The translations under genes were made by a program, and so were the position numbers. Positions 17,167 to 24,824 of a DNA stretch of 64,000 nt are shown piece after piece. Position 1 is the first letter of the stretch. Each line of letters starts with the position of its first letter. Source of the stretch: Mycolicibacterium crocinum (lineage in GTDB: Bacteria > Actinomycetota > Actinomycetes > Mycobacteriales > Mycobacteriaceae); contig NZ_CP092362.2 of NCBI RefSeq assembly GCF_022370635.2, positions 930,001 to 994,000 of the forward strand, in the 5' to 3' direction. The notes beneath the pieces are model-generated. The model saw nothing but the letters and a program-made list of their open reading frames with translations. It searched no databases and was not told the origin of the DNA.

Positions 17167-18312
17167 TCACCAGCCGTAGCCCCCGGGCAGGTCACCGCCG
17201 TTGGCGAACCGCTCACGCAACGCCCGGCGATCCAGCTTGCCGATGCCGCGGCGCGGAAGCTCATCGAGAATGTGCAGCTCACGGGGTGCGGCCGTCGGGT
17301 CCAAGGACTGGGCGAGGTACTCCCGGATGTCGTCCAGGCTGGGTTCGAGTGCACCAGTGAGAAGCACCACTGCGGCCACGACCCGCTCGCCCAGCCGGTC
17401 GTCCTCGAGCCCGAACACCGCGCAGTCGGCGATCGCCGGATGCTGTGAGAGCACCGCCTCGACCGGTGCGGGCATCACCGTCAGTCCACCGGTGCTGATC
17501 GCTTCGTCGACCCGGCCCAGCACTCGCAGGCGGCCGTCCTCGTCCACGGTGCCCAGGTCGTCGGTCCGGAACCAGCCGGGTTCGGCGAACGGATCCGGAT
17601 CCGGTGGATTCCGATAGCCCATGGCCAGCGTCGGGCCGCCGATCACGATGCGACCCTCGCCCGGTTCAGCGCCGTCATCGAGCCGGATCGTCACTCCGCT
17701 CAGCGGCACACCGTCGTAGACGCACCCGCCAGCGGTTTCGCTCGAACCGTAGGTTCGCACCACCTCGATCCCGGCTGCCGACGCCCCCTCCAGGACCGGC
17801 CGGGGCGCCGGGCCGCCACCGAGCAGCACCGCGTCGAGTTCGGCGAGCGCCGCGGTGGCCTCGGGGTCCAGCAACGCCTTGGCGAGCTGGGTGGCGACCA
17901 GGGCGGTGTAACGCCGACCGGAGCCCAATTGCGCGACGGCCGTGGGCAATTGGCTGACGTCGAAACCGGCGGAGATGTCCAGCTCGACGGGAACCGTGCC
18001 GGCCTGCAGGCTGCGAACCAGCACCTGGATCCCGGCGATGTGGTGCGTCGGTAACGCCAGCAACCAGGTGCCCGGGCCGCCGAGGTGGTCCAGGGTGGCC
18101 GACGCGCTCGCGATCAACGCCGCCGGCGTCAGCATCGCGCCCTTGGGTGTTCCGGTGGTGCCCGACGTCGACACCACCAGCGCGACATCGTCGTCGATCT
18201 CCTCGCCGACCCGCAACGACGTTGTCAGCAACTCGCTTTCGCGCAAGTCACCCGCAGGGATCGGAACCAGGGGCGCGTCTCGTCCATCGAGGACGCCATC
18301 CAGGGCGGCCAT
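17167..18312 (-). CDS. menE: MenE, o-succinylbenzoate-CoA ligase (true start probably upstream)
   Basis: Activates o-succinylbenzoate to its CoA thioester for MenB. The ANL adenylate-forming motifs are present: STSGTTGTPKGAML (P-loop), YGSSETAGGCVYDG, GWFRTDDLG and GIGKLDRRALR with the C-terminal catalytic Lys. The given start is the first in-frame ATG and has no good ribosome binding site. Eighteen further codons upstream of it read as a family-like N-terminus (LRALAIPPGP...) and contain no ATG, GTG or TTG. An ATA at 18366, overlapping the DUF3349 stop with GAGGA 6 bases before it, or CTG at 18357, may be the real start. From the ATA start the product would be 399 residues. Confidence 0.9.
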   Translation of the reverse strand: MAALDGVLDGRDAPLVPIPAGDLRESELLTTSLRVGEEIDDDVALVVSTSGTTGTPKGAMLTPAALIASASATLDHLGGPGTWLLALPTHHIAGIQVLVRSLQAGTVPVELDISAGFDVSQLPTAVAQLGSGRRYTALVATQLAKALLDPEATAALAELDAVLLGGGPAPRPVLEGASAAGIEVVRTYGSSETAGGCVYDGVPLSGVTIRLDDGAEPGEGRIVIGGPTLAMGYRNPPDPDPFAEPGWFRTDDLGTVDEDGRLRVLGRVDEAISTGGLTVMPAPVEAVLSQHPAIADCAVFGLEDDRLGERVVAAVVLLTGALEPSLDDIREYLAQSLDPTAAPRELHILDELPRRGIGKLDRRALRERFANGGDLPGGYGW

Positions 18313-18362
18313 CAGTGACTGCGCCGACGGGCCCGGCGGGATGGCGAGTGCTCGCAGAGTTG

Positions 18363-18665
18363 TTATTCGACGTCCTCACTGTCTCGCGGATCGTCCAGCG
18401 GCCAGCCGAACGTTGACAGCCTGTCATGGACCCGGTCGATGTCGTCCGGAGTGGGCAACGCGTCGGTGATCTCAGTGATCAGTACCCCGATGTCGATATG
18501 GTCGAACGCGCCGCGCTCGAGCAACGCGTTGGCCACCGCGAGAACCTCGTCGTCGCTCAACCGTCTCCGCAACAGAGCAAACAGCGGAACCTGGTCGGGG
18601 TGCGGAACCCCGTCGGGGTAACCGGCTTTGATCCAGGCCACGATTTTGGTGATGAAGTTGGTCAC
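18363..18665 (-). CDS. DUF3349 protein (Rv0543c-like), copy 1
   Basis: A 100-residue helical protein; FITKIVAWIKAGYPDGVPHPDQVPLFALLRRRLSDDEVLAVANALL is the DUF3349 core and FGWPLDD its conserved end. Function unknown. It sits directly upstream of menE with an overlapping stop/start candidate, as in M. tuberculosis. A second, diverged copy lies in the pit block at 20470 in the opposite orientation. Confidence 0.85.
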   Translation of the reverse strand: MTNFITKIVAWIKAGYPDGVPHPDQVPLFALLRRRLSDDEVLAVANALLERGAFDHIDIGVLITEITDALPTPDDIDRVHDRLSTFGWPLDDPRDSEDVE

Positions 18666-18894
18666 CGCAGCATCTCCCGTGCGGGGGCGTGTGGGCGCCC
18701 GGTGGACTCGTCAGAATTCTAGTCGGCGTCGATTTGCCGCGCCTGCGGTGTACCCCCGCTGTGTCGGCGTCCTGGAACCGTGGACGGCTGATAGGTTAAC
18801 GACTGATGAACACCTGCGGGACGTTCGCAAATGCCCAGTTCGAGGACTTTTGGCAACTGGTCAAAGGACCCTCTCAACCACCAGAATCTCAGTC

Positions 18895-20151
18895 ATGAGC
18901 ACGGAGATGATCATCCTGGTGCTGTTGATTGCCACCGCGCTGGCATTCGATTTCACGAATGGGTTCCACGACACGGGCAACGCGATGGCGACGTCGATCG
19001 CCACGGGCGCGCTCAAGCCCAAGACGGCTGTGCTGCTCGCCGGGATCCTGAATCTGGTCGGCGCCTTCCTCTCCGTCGAGGTGGCGGTCACGGTGACGAC
19101 GTCGGTCCTCAAGGTGCAGGACGCCAAGACCGGCCATCTGTTGTCCGGCATCGACGCGTCGATGGGATTGACCATCATCTTCGCCGGCCTGATCGGCGGC
19201 ATCCTCTGGAACCTGCTGACCTGGCTGTTCGGCATTCCGTCGAGTTCCTCGCATGCCCTGTTCGGTGGCCTCATCGGCGCCGGGCTGGCGGCGCTGGGTA
19301 GCAGCGGCGTCAACTGGGCAGGCGTTACGCAGAAGGTGCTGATCCCGGCCGTCGCCGCTCCGGTGATTGCGGGCATCGTCGCCGCGGCCGGCACCTGGCT
19401 GGTCTACCGCATCACCCGCAAGGTGCTGGCGCGACGCCGCGAAGAAGGGTTCCGCTGGGGGCAGATCGCCACGGCATCGCTGGTTGCTCTCTCTCACGGA
19501 ACCAACGACGCGCAGAAGACGATGGGTGTCATCGCGCTCGCGCTGATCACCACCGGCCACCTGACCGGCGACGTCAAGAAGGACGGCCTGCCGTTCTGGA
19601 TCATCCTGAGCTGCGCGCTGGCCATCGGGCTGGGCACCTACATCGGCGGCTGGCGCGTCATCCGCACGCTGGGCAAGGGTCTCGTCGAGATCGAGTCCCC
19701 GCAGGGGCTCGCCGCCGAAGCCTCTTCGGCCGCAATCATTCTCAGCTCCAGCGCCGCCGGTATGGCGCTGTCCACCACCCACGTCGCCACCGGTTCCATC
19801 CTGGGCAGCGGCGTCGGCAAGCCCGGCGCCGAGGTGCGTTGGGCCGTGGCCGGGCGCATGGCGGTGGCCTGGCTGGTCACCCTGCCCGCCGCCGCGCTCG
19901 TCGGGGCGCTGGCCTACTGGCTGTCCTACATCGTCAAGGACGTCAGCGGGTCGCAGCTGATGGGCGACGGCTTGATCTTCCTGATCCTGGTCGGGCTGTC
20001 CTTCTACATGTGGTGGCGCGCGCAGCAGCAGAAGGTCGACCACAGCAACGTCAATGCCGATTGGGACACATCGACCAACTCGGTGGTGCCCGCCGAAGTC
20101 CGGGCCGCTGCCAAGGACACGAAGCCGGCTGAGCCGACCGCCACGGTCTGA
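18895..20151 (+). CDS. pitA: PitA, low-affinity inorganic phosphate transporter
   Basis: A phosphate/proton symporter of the PiT (PHO-4) family, 418 residues with ten or more helices. The two inverted PiT signature repeats are present: DFTNGFHDTGNAMATSIATGAL (residues ~19-40) and ALSHGTNDAQKTMGVIALAL (~200). The SSSHALFGGLIGAG and STTHVATGSILGSGVG half-motifs complete each repeat. ATG 18895 gives the usual start just before the first helix; the frame upstream runs into the neighbouring promoter region. Two small genes follow. The M. tuberculosis homologue is on the same strand as menE, whereas here it is opposite. Confidence 0.93.
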   Translation: MSTEMIILVLLIATALAFDFTNGFHDTGNAMATSIATGALKPKTAVLLAGILNLVGAFLSVEVAVTVTTSVLKVQDAKTGHLLSGIDASMGLTIIFAGLIGGILWNLLTWLFGIPSSSSHALFGGLIGAGLAALGSSGVNWAGVTQKVLIPAVAAPVIAGIVAAAGTWLVYRITRKVLARRREEGFRWGQIATASLVALSHGTNDAQKTMGVIALALITTGHLTGDVKKDGLPFWIILSCALAIGLGTYIGGWRVIRTLGKGLVEIESPQGLAAEASSAAIILSSSAAGMALSTTHVATGSILGSGVGKPGAEVRWAVAGRMAVAWLVTLPAAALVGALAYWLSYIVKDVSGSQLMGDGLIFLILVGLSFYMWWRAQQQKVDHSNVNADWDTSTNSVVPAEVRAAAKDTKPAEPTATV

Positions 20152-20180
20152 CTCGCCGCGACAAGCCTTAAGGACACGTG

Positions 20181-20462
20181 ATGACGTATTTCGAATCCAT
20201 CTTCAAGGTGCTGGTGGTCGGGCTCATTCTCGGCGCGGGCCTGCCGGCACTGTTCGCGAGCGGCATGCTGGCGTACTCGTTCGGCGCCGGTGGCGAGGAA
20301 GCCGACCACGCGGTGCACAAGCCGAACCCGGCGCTGAAGTTCGTCGGGATCGTGCTGTTCCTCTTCGTCGCGCTGGTGATCGTGACGGCCGTCGCCTGGA
20401 TCACCCGGTCGACGATCATCCATCACTTCGGTGTCGACCTCTTCCCGATGCTGAAGAAGTGA
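20181..20462 (+). CDS. Small two-helix membrane protein (Rv0544c-like)
   Basis: 93 residues with hydrophobic segments at ~9-34 and ~54-76 separated by a charged loop (GGEEADHAVHKPNPALK). No enzymatic motif. It follows pitA by 29 bases with AAGGA before the ATG, and the same pair occurs in M. tuberculosis. An accessory role in the phosphate transporter is inference from this conserved context. Confidence 0.82.
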   Translation: MTYFESIFKVLVVGLILGAGLPALFASGMLAYSFGAGGEEADHAVHKPNPALKFVGIVLFLFVALVIVTAVAWITRSTIIHHFGVDLFPMLKK

Positions 20463-20469
20463 GATTGCG

Positions 20470-20778
20470 ATGACCATCCAGCAGCAACCCACTTTCCTCG
20501 AGAACGTCCTCGGCTGGCTGCACAAGGGCTATCCGGAAGGCGTTCCGCCCACGGACTACTACCCCCTGCTGGCCTTGCTGAAGAGGTCGCTGTCGGAGGA
20601 TGAGGTCGTTCAAGCGGCCCAATCCATCTTGCGCACGGGCGATTTCGACACCCCGGTGAGCGAAGCCCAGATCCGTGACGCAGTCCGTGAGGTCATCGCC
20701 AAGGACCCCAATCCCGAAGAGTTGAATCAGGTTGCGGCGCGGCTGGCCTCGGTCGGCTGGCCGCTCGAATCGCACTAG
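20470..20778 (+). CDS. DUF3349 protein, copy 2
   Basis: 102 residues, recognisably homologous to the protein at 18363: LHKGYPEGVPPTDYYPLLALLKRSLSEDEVVQAAQSIL aligns with the core of copy 1, and both end in GWPL. It starts 7 bases after the small membrane protein stop, completing a pitA - membrane protein - DUF3349 unit with the same order as M. tuberculosis Rv0545c-0544c-0543c. Function unknown. Confidence 0.85.
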   Translation: MTIQQQPTFLENVLGWLHKGYPEGVPPTDYYPLLALLKRSLSEDEVVQAAQSILRTGDFDTPVSEAQIRDAVREVIAKDPNPEELNQVAARLASVGWPLESH

Positions 20779-20781
20779 CCT

Positions 20782-21168
20782 TTAGCCTCGCGTATCGCGG
20801 CGCAGCGGGTGGTCCTCGGGGATCTGCACGAAGATCAGCGTGATCCCGTCGGGGTCGTTGACATGCATTTCGTGTAAGCCCCACGGTTCGCGTCGGGCTT
20901 CGCGCGCGATCTCCACTCCGCGACCCGACAGTTCCTCCTGAGTGGCGTAGAGATCGCGCACCTGCAGCCACAGCGAGGTGGGAAACGGGCCGTGTGGATT
21001 CGCGGGCGCGCCGTGGCCGGCCAGCTCGATCAACGACTGCCCGGCGTAGAACACGGTGCCGCCGCTGTACTCGCGGGCGATCGCCAATCCGAGCGCGTCG
21101 CGGTAGAAATCCACCGAGCGTTCGTAATCCGCCGGGCGCAACAGCATCCGACTCGCGAGGATCTCCAT
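20782..21168 (-). CDS. VOC/glyoxalase superfamily protein (Rv0546c-like)
   Basis: 128 residues with the paired beta-alpha-beta modules of the vicinal-oxygen-chelate fold: RPADYERSVDFYRDALGLAI in the first half and EELSGRGVEI ... GLHEMHVNDPDGITLIFVQIP in the second (the DPDG turn and a terminal metal-site Glu/His are typical). A dioxygenase, isomerase or resistance role cannot be chosen. It converges on DUF3349 copy 2 with only 3 bases between stops. Confidence 0.85.
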   Translation of the reverse strand: MEILASRMLLRPADYERSVDFYRDALGLAIAREYSGGTVFYAGQSLIELAGHGAPANPHGPFPTSLWLQVRDLYATQEELSGRGVEIAREARREPWGLHEMHVNDPDGITLIFVQIPEDHPLRRDTRG

Positions 21169-21183
21169 GCCGTCGTGTCTACC

Positions 21184-22032
21184 TCAGTTCGGCTGCAGGC
21201 GCTGACGCTTCATGGCCCGGTTCATCGCACCGGGTGCGACGACGTCGAGCGCGCGGGCGGTGACGGCCATCCGCGGCGCGATACGCACCGGGCGGTGCCG
21301 CGCCGCCTCGATCATCCATTGGCCGGCTTCCTCCGGAGTCAGCGCGGGCAGCCCGTGGTATTCCTTGGTGGGCTCGATCATCGGGGTGGCCACCAGCGGG
21401 TAGTACAGCGTCGTGGAATGCACGCCCTGGCTGGACCATTCGGTCTCGATGACCCGGCTGACCGCGCTGAGCGCTGACTTCGACGCGTTGTACACCCCGA
21501 ACAGCGGCGAGGCTTCGCTGAACACGCCCCAGGTCGCGACATTGATGATGTGCCCGTCGCGGCGCTCGATCATGCCGGGCGCCAACCCGCGGATGAGGCG
21601 CAGCGGCGAGAAGTAGTTGAGCATCATCGTGCGTTCGACGTCATGCCAGCGGTCGAGCGACTCGGCCAGCGGCCTGCGGATCGACCGGCCGGCGTTGTTC
21701 ACCAGGATGTCGACCGCCCCCACCTCCTGAGCCAGGGCGTCGACGGCGTCGAGATCGGACAGGTCGCAGGGGATCGCCGTCGCCGAACCACCGGCGTCGG
21801 CGATGCGGTCGACGACCTCGGCGAGCAGCTCTTCGCGCCGCGCGACCACGATGACTTCGCAGCCCTCCGCGGCGAACAGCTCAGCGCCGGCGGCGCCGAT
21901 GCCGGACGAGGCGCCGGTGATCAGCACCCGCTTGCCGCGCAGGTCGATGGTGATGCCGGTCGGCAGGCTCAGCGGCGGGCGCATGCCGGTCAGGGCGATG
22001 GCCTCGGTCAGTTTGCGGCGCAGGGGGTTCAC
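21184..22032 (-). CDS. Short-chain dehydrogenase/reductase (Rv0547c-like)
   Basis: Classical SDR of about 282 residues: RVLITGASSGIGAAGAELFA (NAD(P) loop TGxxxGIG), VDILVNNAGRS (NNAG), and YNASKSALSAVSR (YxxxK), with Ser upstream in INVATWGVFSEASP partly replaced (the usual catalytic Ser position reads in a T/W/S-containing strand). Substrate unknown. GTG 22032 (VNPLRRKLTEA) is chosen from the usual N-terminus; an open frame extends to 22098. It follows menB on the minus strand and may be co-transcribed with it. Confidence 0.83.
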   Translation of the reverse strand: MNPLRRKLTEAIALTGMRPPLSLPTGITIDLRGKRVLITGASSGIGAAGAELFAAEGCEVIVVARREELLAEVVDRIADAGGSATAIPCDLSDLDAVDALAQEVGAVDILVNNAGRSIRRPLAESLDRWHDVERTMMLNYFSPLRLIRGLAPGMIERRDGHIINVATWGVFSEASPLFGVYNASKSALSAVSRVIETEWSSQGVHSTTLYYPLVATPMIEPTKEYHGLPALTPEEAGQWMIEAARHRPVRIAPRMAVTARALDVVAPGAMNRAMKRQRLQPN

Positions 22033-22102
22033 GGCTGCTGAGTCTATGTGCCCCAATTGGGCGCGTTGACGTGCGCTGTGCGCACGCGAGCGCGCCAAAG
22101 AT

Positions 22103-23005
22103 TCAGAAGTAACGGGGGAACGGAGTCCAATCGGGATCGCGCTTTTCCAGGAAGGCGTCTCGGCCCTCGACGGCCTCGTCGGTCATGTACGCCAACCGGG
22201 TGGCCTCACCGGCGAACAGTTGCTGGCCTACCAGCCCGTCGTCGAGCAGGTTGAACGCGAACTTCAGCATGCGTTGCGCCTGAGGTGATTTGCCGTTGAT
22301 CTCCTTGGCCCACTGCACGCCCACCTTCTCGAGGTCGGCGTGGTCGACCACTTCGTTGACCGCCCCCATGTGGTGCATCTGCTCGGCGGTGTAGGGCCGG
22401 CCCAGGAAGAAGATCTCGCGGGCGAACTTCTGACCCACCTGGCGCGCCAGATACGCACTGCCGTAACCGCCGTCGAAGCTACCGACGTCGGCGTCGGTCT
22501 GCTTGAACCGGGCGTGCTCACGGCTGGCCAGCGTCAGATCGCACACCACGTGCAGGCTGTGCCCTCCGCCGGCCGCCCACCCGTTGACCAGACAGATGAC
22601 GACCTTCGGCATGAACCGGATGAGCCGCTGTACTTCCAGAATGTGCAGCCGCCCGGCGCGCGCCGGGTCGACGGTCTCGGCGGTTTCGCCTGCGGCGTAC
22701 TGATATCCGCTGCGGCCGCGGATGCGTTGGTCACCACCTGAGCAGAACGCCCAGCCACCGTCCTTGGGGGAGGGGCCGTTGCCGGTCAGCAGCACTACGC
22801 CGACATCCGGCGACATCCGGGCATGGTCGAGCGCGCGGTACAGCTCATCGACGGTGTGCGGGCGAAATGCGTTGCGCACCTCGGGCCGGTCGAACGCCAC
22901 CCGCACCGTCCCGTCGGAGACGTGCCGGTGATACGTGATATCGGTCAGATCCTCGAAGCCGTCGATGGACTTCCACTGCGACGCGTCAAACGGATTGTCA
23001 GTCAA
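22103..23005 (-). CDS. menB: MenB, 1,4-dihydroxy-2-naphthoyl-CoA synthase
   Basis: A crotonase-fold enzyme that closes the second ring of the naphthoquinone from OSB-CoA. 300 residues. Diagnostic stretches: AFCSGGDQRIRG (oxyanion hole), VICLVNGWAAGGGHSLHVVCDLTLAS, and FKQTDADVGSFDGGYGSAYLARQVG with the catalytic Asp and Ser. The frame begins at TTG 23005 (read M-TDNPFDASQW), supported by GGAG 10 bases upstream; no ATG or GTG is available in frame nearby. It lies downstream of menE in pathway terms but is separated here by the pit block. Confidence 0.96.
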   Translation of the reverse strand: MTDNPFDASQWKSIDGFEDLTDITYHRHVSDGTVRVAFDRPEVRNAFRPHTVDELYRALDHARMSPDVGVVLLTGNGPSPKDGGWAFCSGGDQRIRGRSGYQYAAGETAETVDPARAGRLHILEVQRLIRFMPKVVICLVNGWAAGGGHSLHVVCDLTLASREHARFKQTDADVGSFDGGYGSAYLARQVGQKFAREIFFLGRPYTAEQMHHMGAVNEVVDHADLEKVGVQWAKEINGKSPQAQRMLKFAFNLLDDGLVGQQLFAGEATRLAYMTDEAVEGRDAFLEKRDPDWTPFPRYF

Positions 23006-23020
23006 GGGTTGTGAACTCCA

Positions 23021-23482
23021 TCAGTGAAGGGGGTCGAATCGGAAGACAGCGCACCGGCCGGCGAGCGCCTCGAACTCTTCGGGCTTGCCCTCGGTGACCA
23101 GGCCGGCGTTCTTCATGAAGCTGACACCCGTCGGTACCAAGACGGGGAACGCCCGCAGCAGTGGCCGCGCGTCCTCGGCGGAAAGCTCCACCGCCCGCAC
23201 CGCCTGAGTCTGTCGTCCCTTGGTCAGCGTGACGACGCCGGCGGCGCGGACATTGCGCACCCAGTCGGCGCCGGGGAAGCCGCCGACCACGTAGCGCTTG
23301 CCGTCGACGGTGAACGGGGTGATCGGTGTCGACCGTGGCTTACCAGATTTGCGTCCGGGGACCGTCAGGACCTCCGGGAGTTCTCCGCCGAAGCGGGCGA
23401 GGCCGAGTCGCATCGCCGTCATGAAGATCTTGTTCATCGGCTTGAGCCACCACGGCGGTCTGATGCGCTCGGAGTCGGCCAT
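23021..23482 (-). CDS. F420H2-dependent nitroreductase family protein (DDN-like)
   Basis: 153 residues of the deazaflavin-dependent DUF385/Ddn family: VLTVPGRKSGKPRSTPITPFTVDGKRYVVGGFPGADWVRNVRAAG is the typical core binding F420. Mycobacterial relatives reduce quinones, including menaquinone for Ddn itself, so placement 15 bases upstream of menB is suggestive, but the substrate is inference. ATG 23482 starts the conserved sequence. Confidence 0.85.
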   Translation of the reverse strand: MADSERIRPPWWLKPMNKIFMTAMRLGLARFGGELPEVLTVPGRKSGKPRSTPITPFTVDGKRYVVGGFPGADWVRNVRAAGVVTLTKGRQTQAVRAVELSAEDARPLLRAFPVLVPTGVSFMKNAGLVTEGKPEEFEALAGRCAVFRFDPLH

Positions 23483-23498
23483 GCCCCAAAAGGTACGC

Positions 23499-24188
23499 CT
23501 AGCGCCCGATGCCGCGATCGTGCAGTGCGTCGATGAGGCCGGTCGGGCGTTCGGCGACCGGTAGTGGGTCGACCAGGATGAAGTCGCAGCCGAGCCGGCG
23601 CGCAGCGCCGTCGTTCTCCTCGCTGTCGCCGACCATCACCGCGTCGGCGGCCGGGACGCCGAGGCGCTGCAGCGCGAGCTCGAAGATCCGTGGATCGGGT
23701 TTGACCGCACCGACTTCGAAGGAGAGCACGAACTCGTCGGCGTCCGCCCCGGCGGCGCGGAACGCCGGCCGAACATCGAAGGCGATATTGGAGACGATGC
23801 CGGTGCGCAGACCGCGCGCCCTCAGGGACCGCAACACCTCGGTGGTGTCGGGATAGGGCACCCACGACGCCGGGTCGACGGCCCGCCGATAGAGCGTTTC
23901 AGCGTGCTCGTCCGGCAGGCCGGCGTCGGTCAGCGCGTGCAGATAGGCCTCCCGGTGCAGGGCCGGTTCGAGATCGCGGTTGACCCAGGCGCGCTGAGCC
24001 TCCTCGCTTCTGGTCACCGAACCGCCGGTGGGATGGGTGAGGCGCTCCATCAACTCGGCCTGAACATGCTCATCGACCGCGCGGCGGCCGTCGTCGTCGA
24101 TCAGTTCCATTCCGGCGAACCAGCTGTCGTCCTCCTCGAGGCCAAACAGGGTGCCGGAGAAGTCGAACAGCACAGCGCGCACGGGCAT
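23499..24188 (-). CDS. HAD-superfamily hydrolase
   Basis: 229 residues with HAD motifs: I LFDFSGTLFG (nucleophile Asp in DFSGT), II IVSNIAFD, III Lys in VGAVKPDPRIFE and IV MVGDSEENDGAARRLG. A helical cap of ~100 residues lies between I and II. Probably a small-molecule phosphatase; the Ser in place of the usual second Asp of motif I (DxSGT) is seen in some family members and may alter activity. On the minus strand upstream of the Ddn-like gene with a 16-base gap. Confidence 0.85.
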   Translation of the reverse strand: MPVRAVLFDFSGTLFGLEEDDSWFAGMELIDDDGRRAVDEHVQAELMERLTHPTGGSVTRSEEAQRAWVNRDLEPALHREAYLHALTDAGLPDEHAETLYRRAVDPASWVPYPDTTEVLRSLRARGLRTGIVSNIAFDVRPAFRAAGADADEFVLSFEVGAVKPDPRIFELALQRLGVPAADAVMVGDSEENDGAARRLGCDFILVDPLPVAERPTGLIDALHDRGIGR

Positions 24189-24223
24189 GGCTCAATGCTG
24201 CCAGCGTGCGGAAGTAACGCCGC

Positions 24224-24763
24224 TCAGGGCCGGTGATACGTCCAACTGGGATTGGTCATGCCGGGCGTATTGGAGGTCGACGCGGGAAGATGCGATCGGT
24301 GCTCCAACATCGACGCGCCGCGGTAGTACGCGAACGCCATGCCTAGGGCGATCAGCCCTGCGACGAACGCGATTTGCAGCGCCATCGCGACAGCCGGGGG
24401 CAGGGCGGGGATCTTGAACCTGCTGCGGATCTTCGGAGCGATCCGTTCCGCCCGCGGCATGACCGGCTGCTCCTTGCCACGCAAGAACAGCATCACCACA
24501 TCGGTGGCTCGATGGATCTGTTCCCGGTCCACATACAGCTGCCGACCGGCGCCGGCGGTGTTGAGCCCCCGAGGGCGCGCCGCATATCCGCCGATGTCGC
24601 TGTCACGCAACAAGTCCAACACCGGTGCGACATCAGCGGGATCCAGCTCAGCGAGGTTCACCCAGGTGTCGGCCCACACGTCGTTGTCCTGGCCACCCGG
24701 CGGCAGCCAGAACATGATGTCGCGCTCTTTGAGGTACTCGAGCGGGATCACCCGGGACAGCAT
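24224..24763 (-). CDS. Hypothetical protein with one C-terminal membrane helix
   Basis: 179 residues; the first ~115 are polar (VIPLEYLKERDIMFWLPPGG ... ADVAPVLDLLRDSDIGGYAARPRG) and one hydrophobic segment lies at ~121-147, followed by a short Ser/Pro/His tail. No family recognised. ATG 24763 directly follows an in-frame GTG at 24766. A perfect 16-bp palindrome lies 10 bases upstream of the ATG (24773-24788). Confidence 0.68.
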   Translation of the reverse strand: MLSRVIPLEYLKERDIMFWLPPGGQDNDVWADTWVNLAELDPADVAPVLDLLRDSDIGGYAARPRGLNTAGAGRQLYVDREQIHRATDVVMLFLRGKEQPVMPRAERIAPKIRSRFKIPALPPAVAMALQIAFVAGLIALGMAFAYYRGASMLEHRSHLPASTSNTPGMTNPSWTYHRP

Positions 24764-24772
24764 CACTCAAGT

Positions 24773-24788
24773 ATGGGTCGCGACCCAT
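24773..24788. promoter_or_regulatory. Perfect 16-bp palindrome ATGGGTCG-CGACCCAT
   Basis: Sixteen bases without a spacer or mismatch, 10 bases upstream of the start of the hypothetical membrane protein gene and 36 bases from the 3' end of fadD8. The position is right for an operator overlapping the transcript start. It could also act as an RNA hairpin in the leader. Confidence 0.5.
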
Positions 24789-24824
24789 CGAAGTCGCTGC
24801 GTGGTGGACTACTGCAATTCGGCG

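Noticed and set aside
18823..18842. Repeated GTTCG upstream of pitA as a possible phosphate-response box
   Set aside because: The 15-base spacing and short identity do not fit the usual RegX3/PhoB direct repeats.
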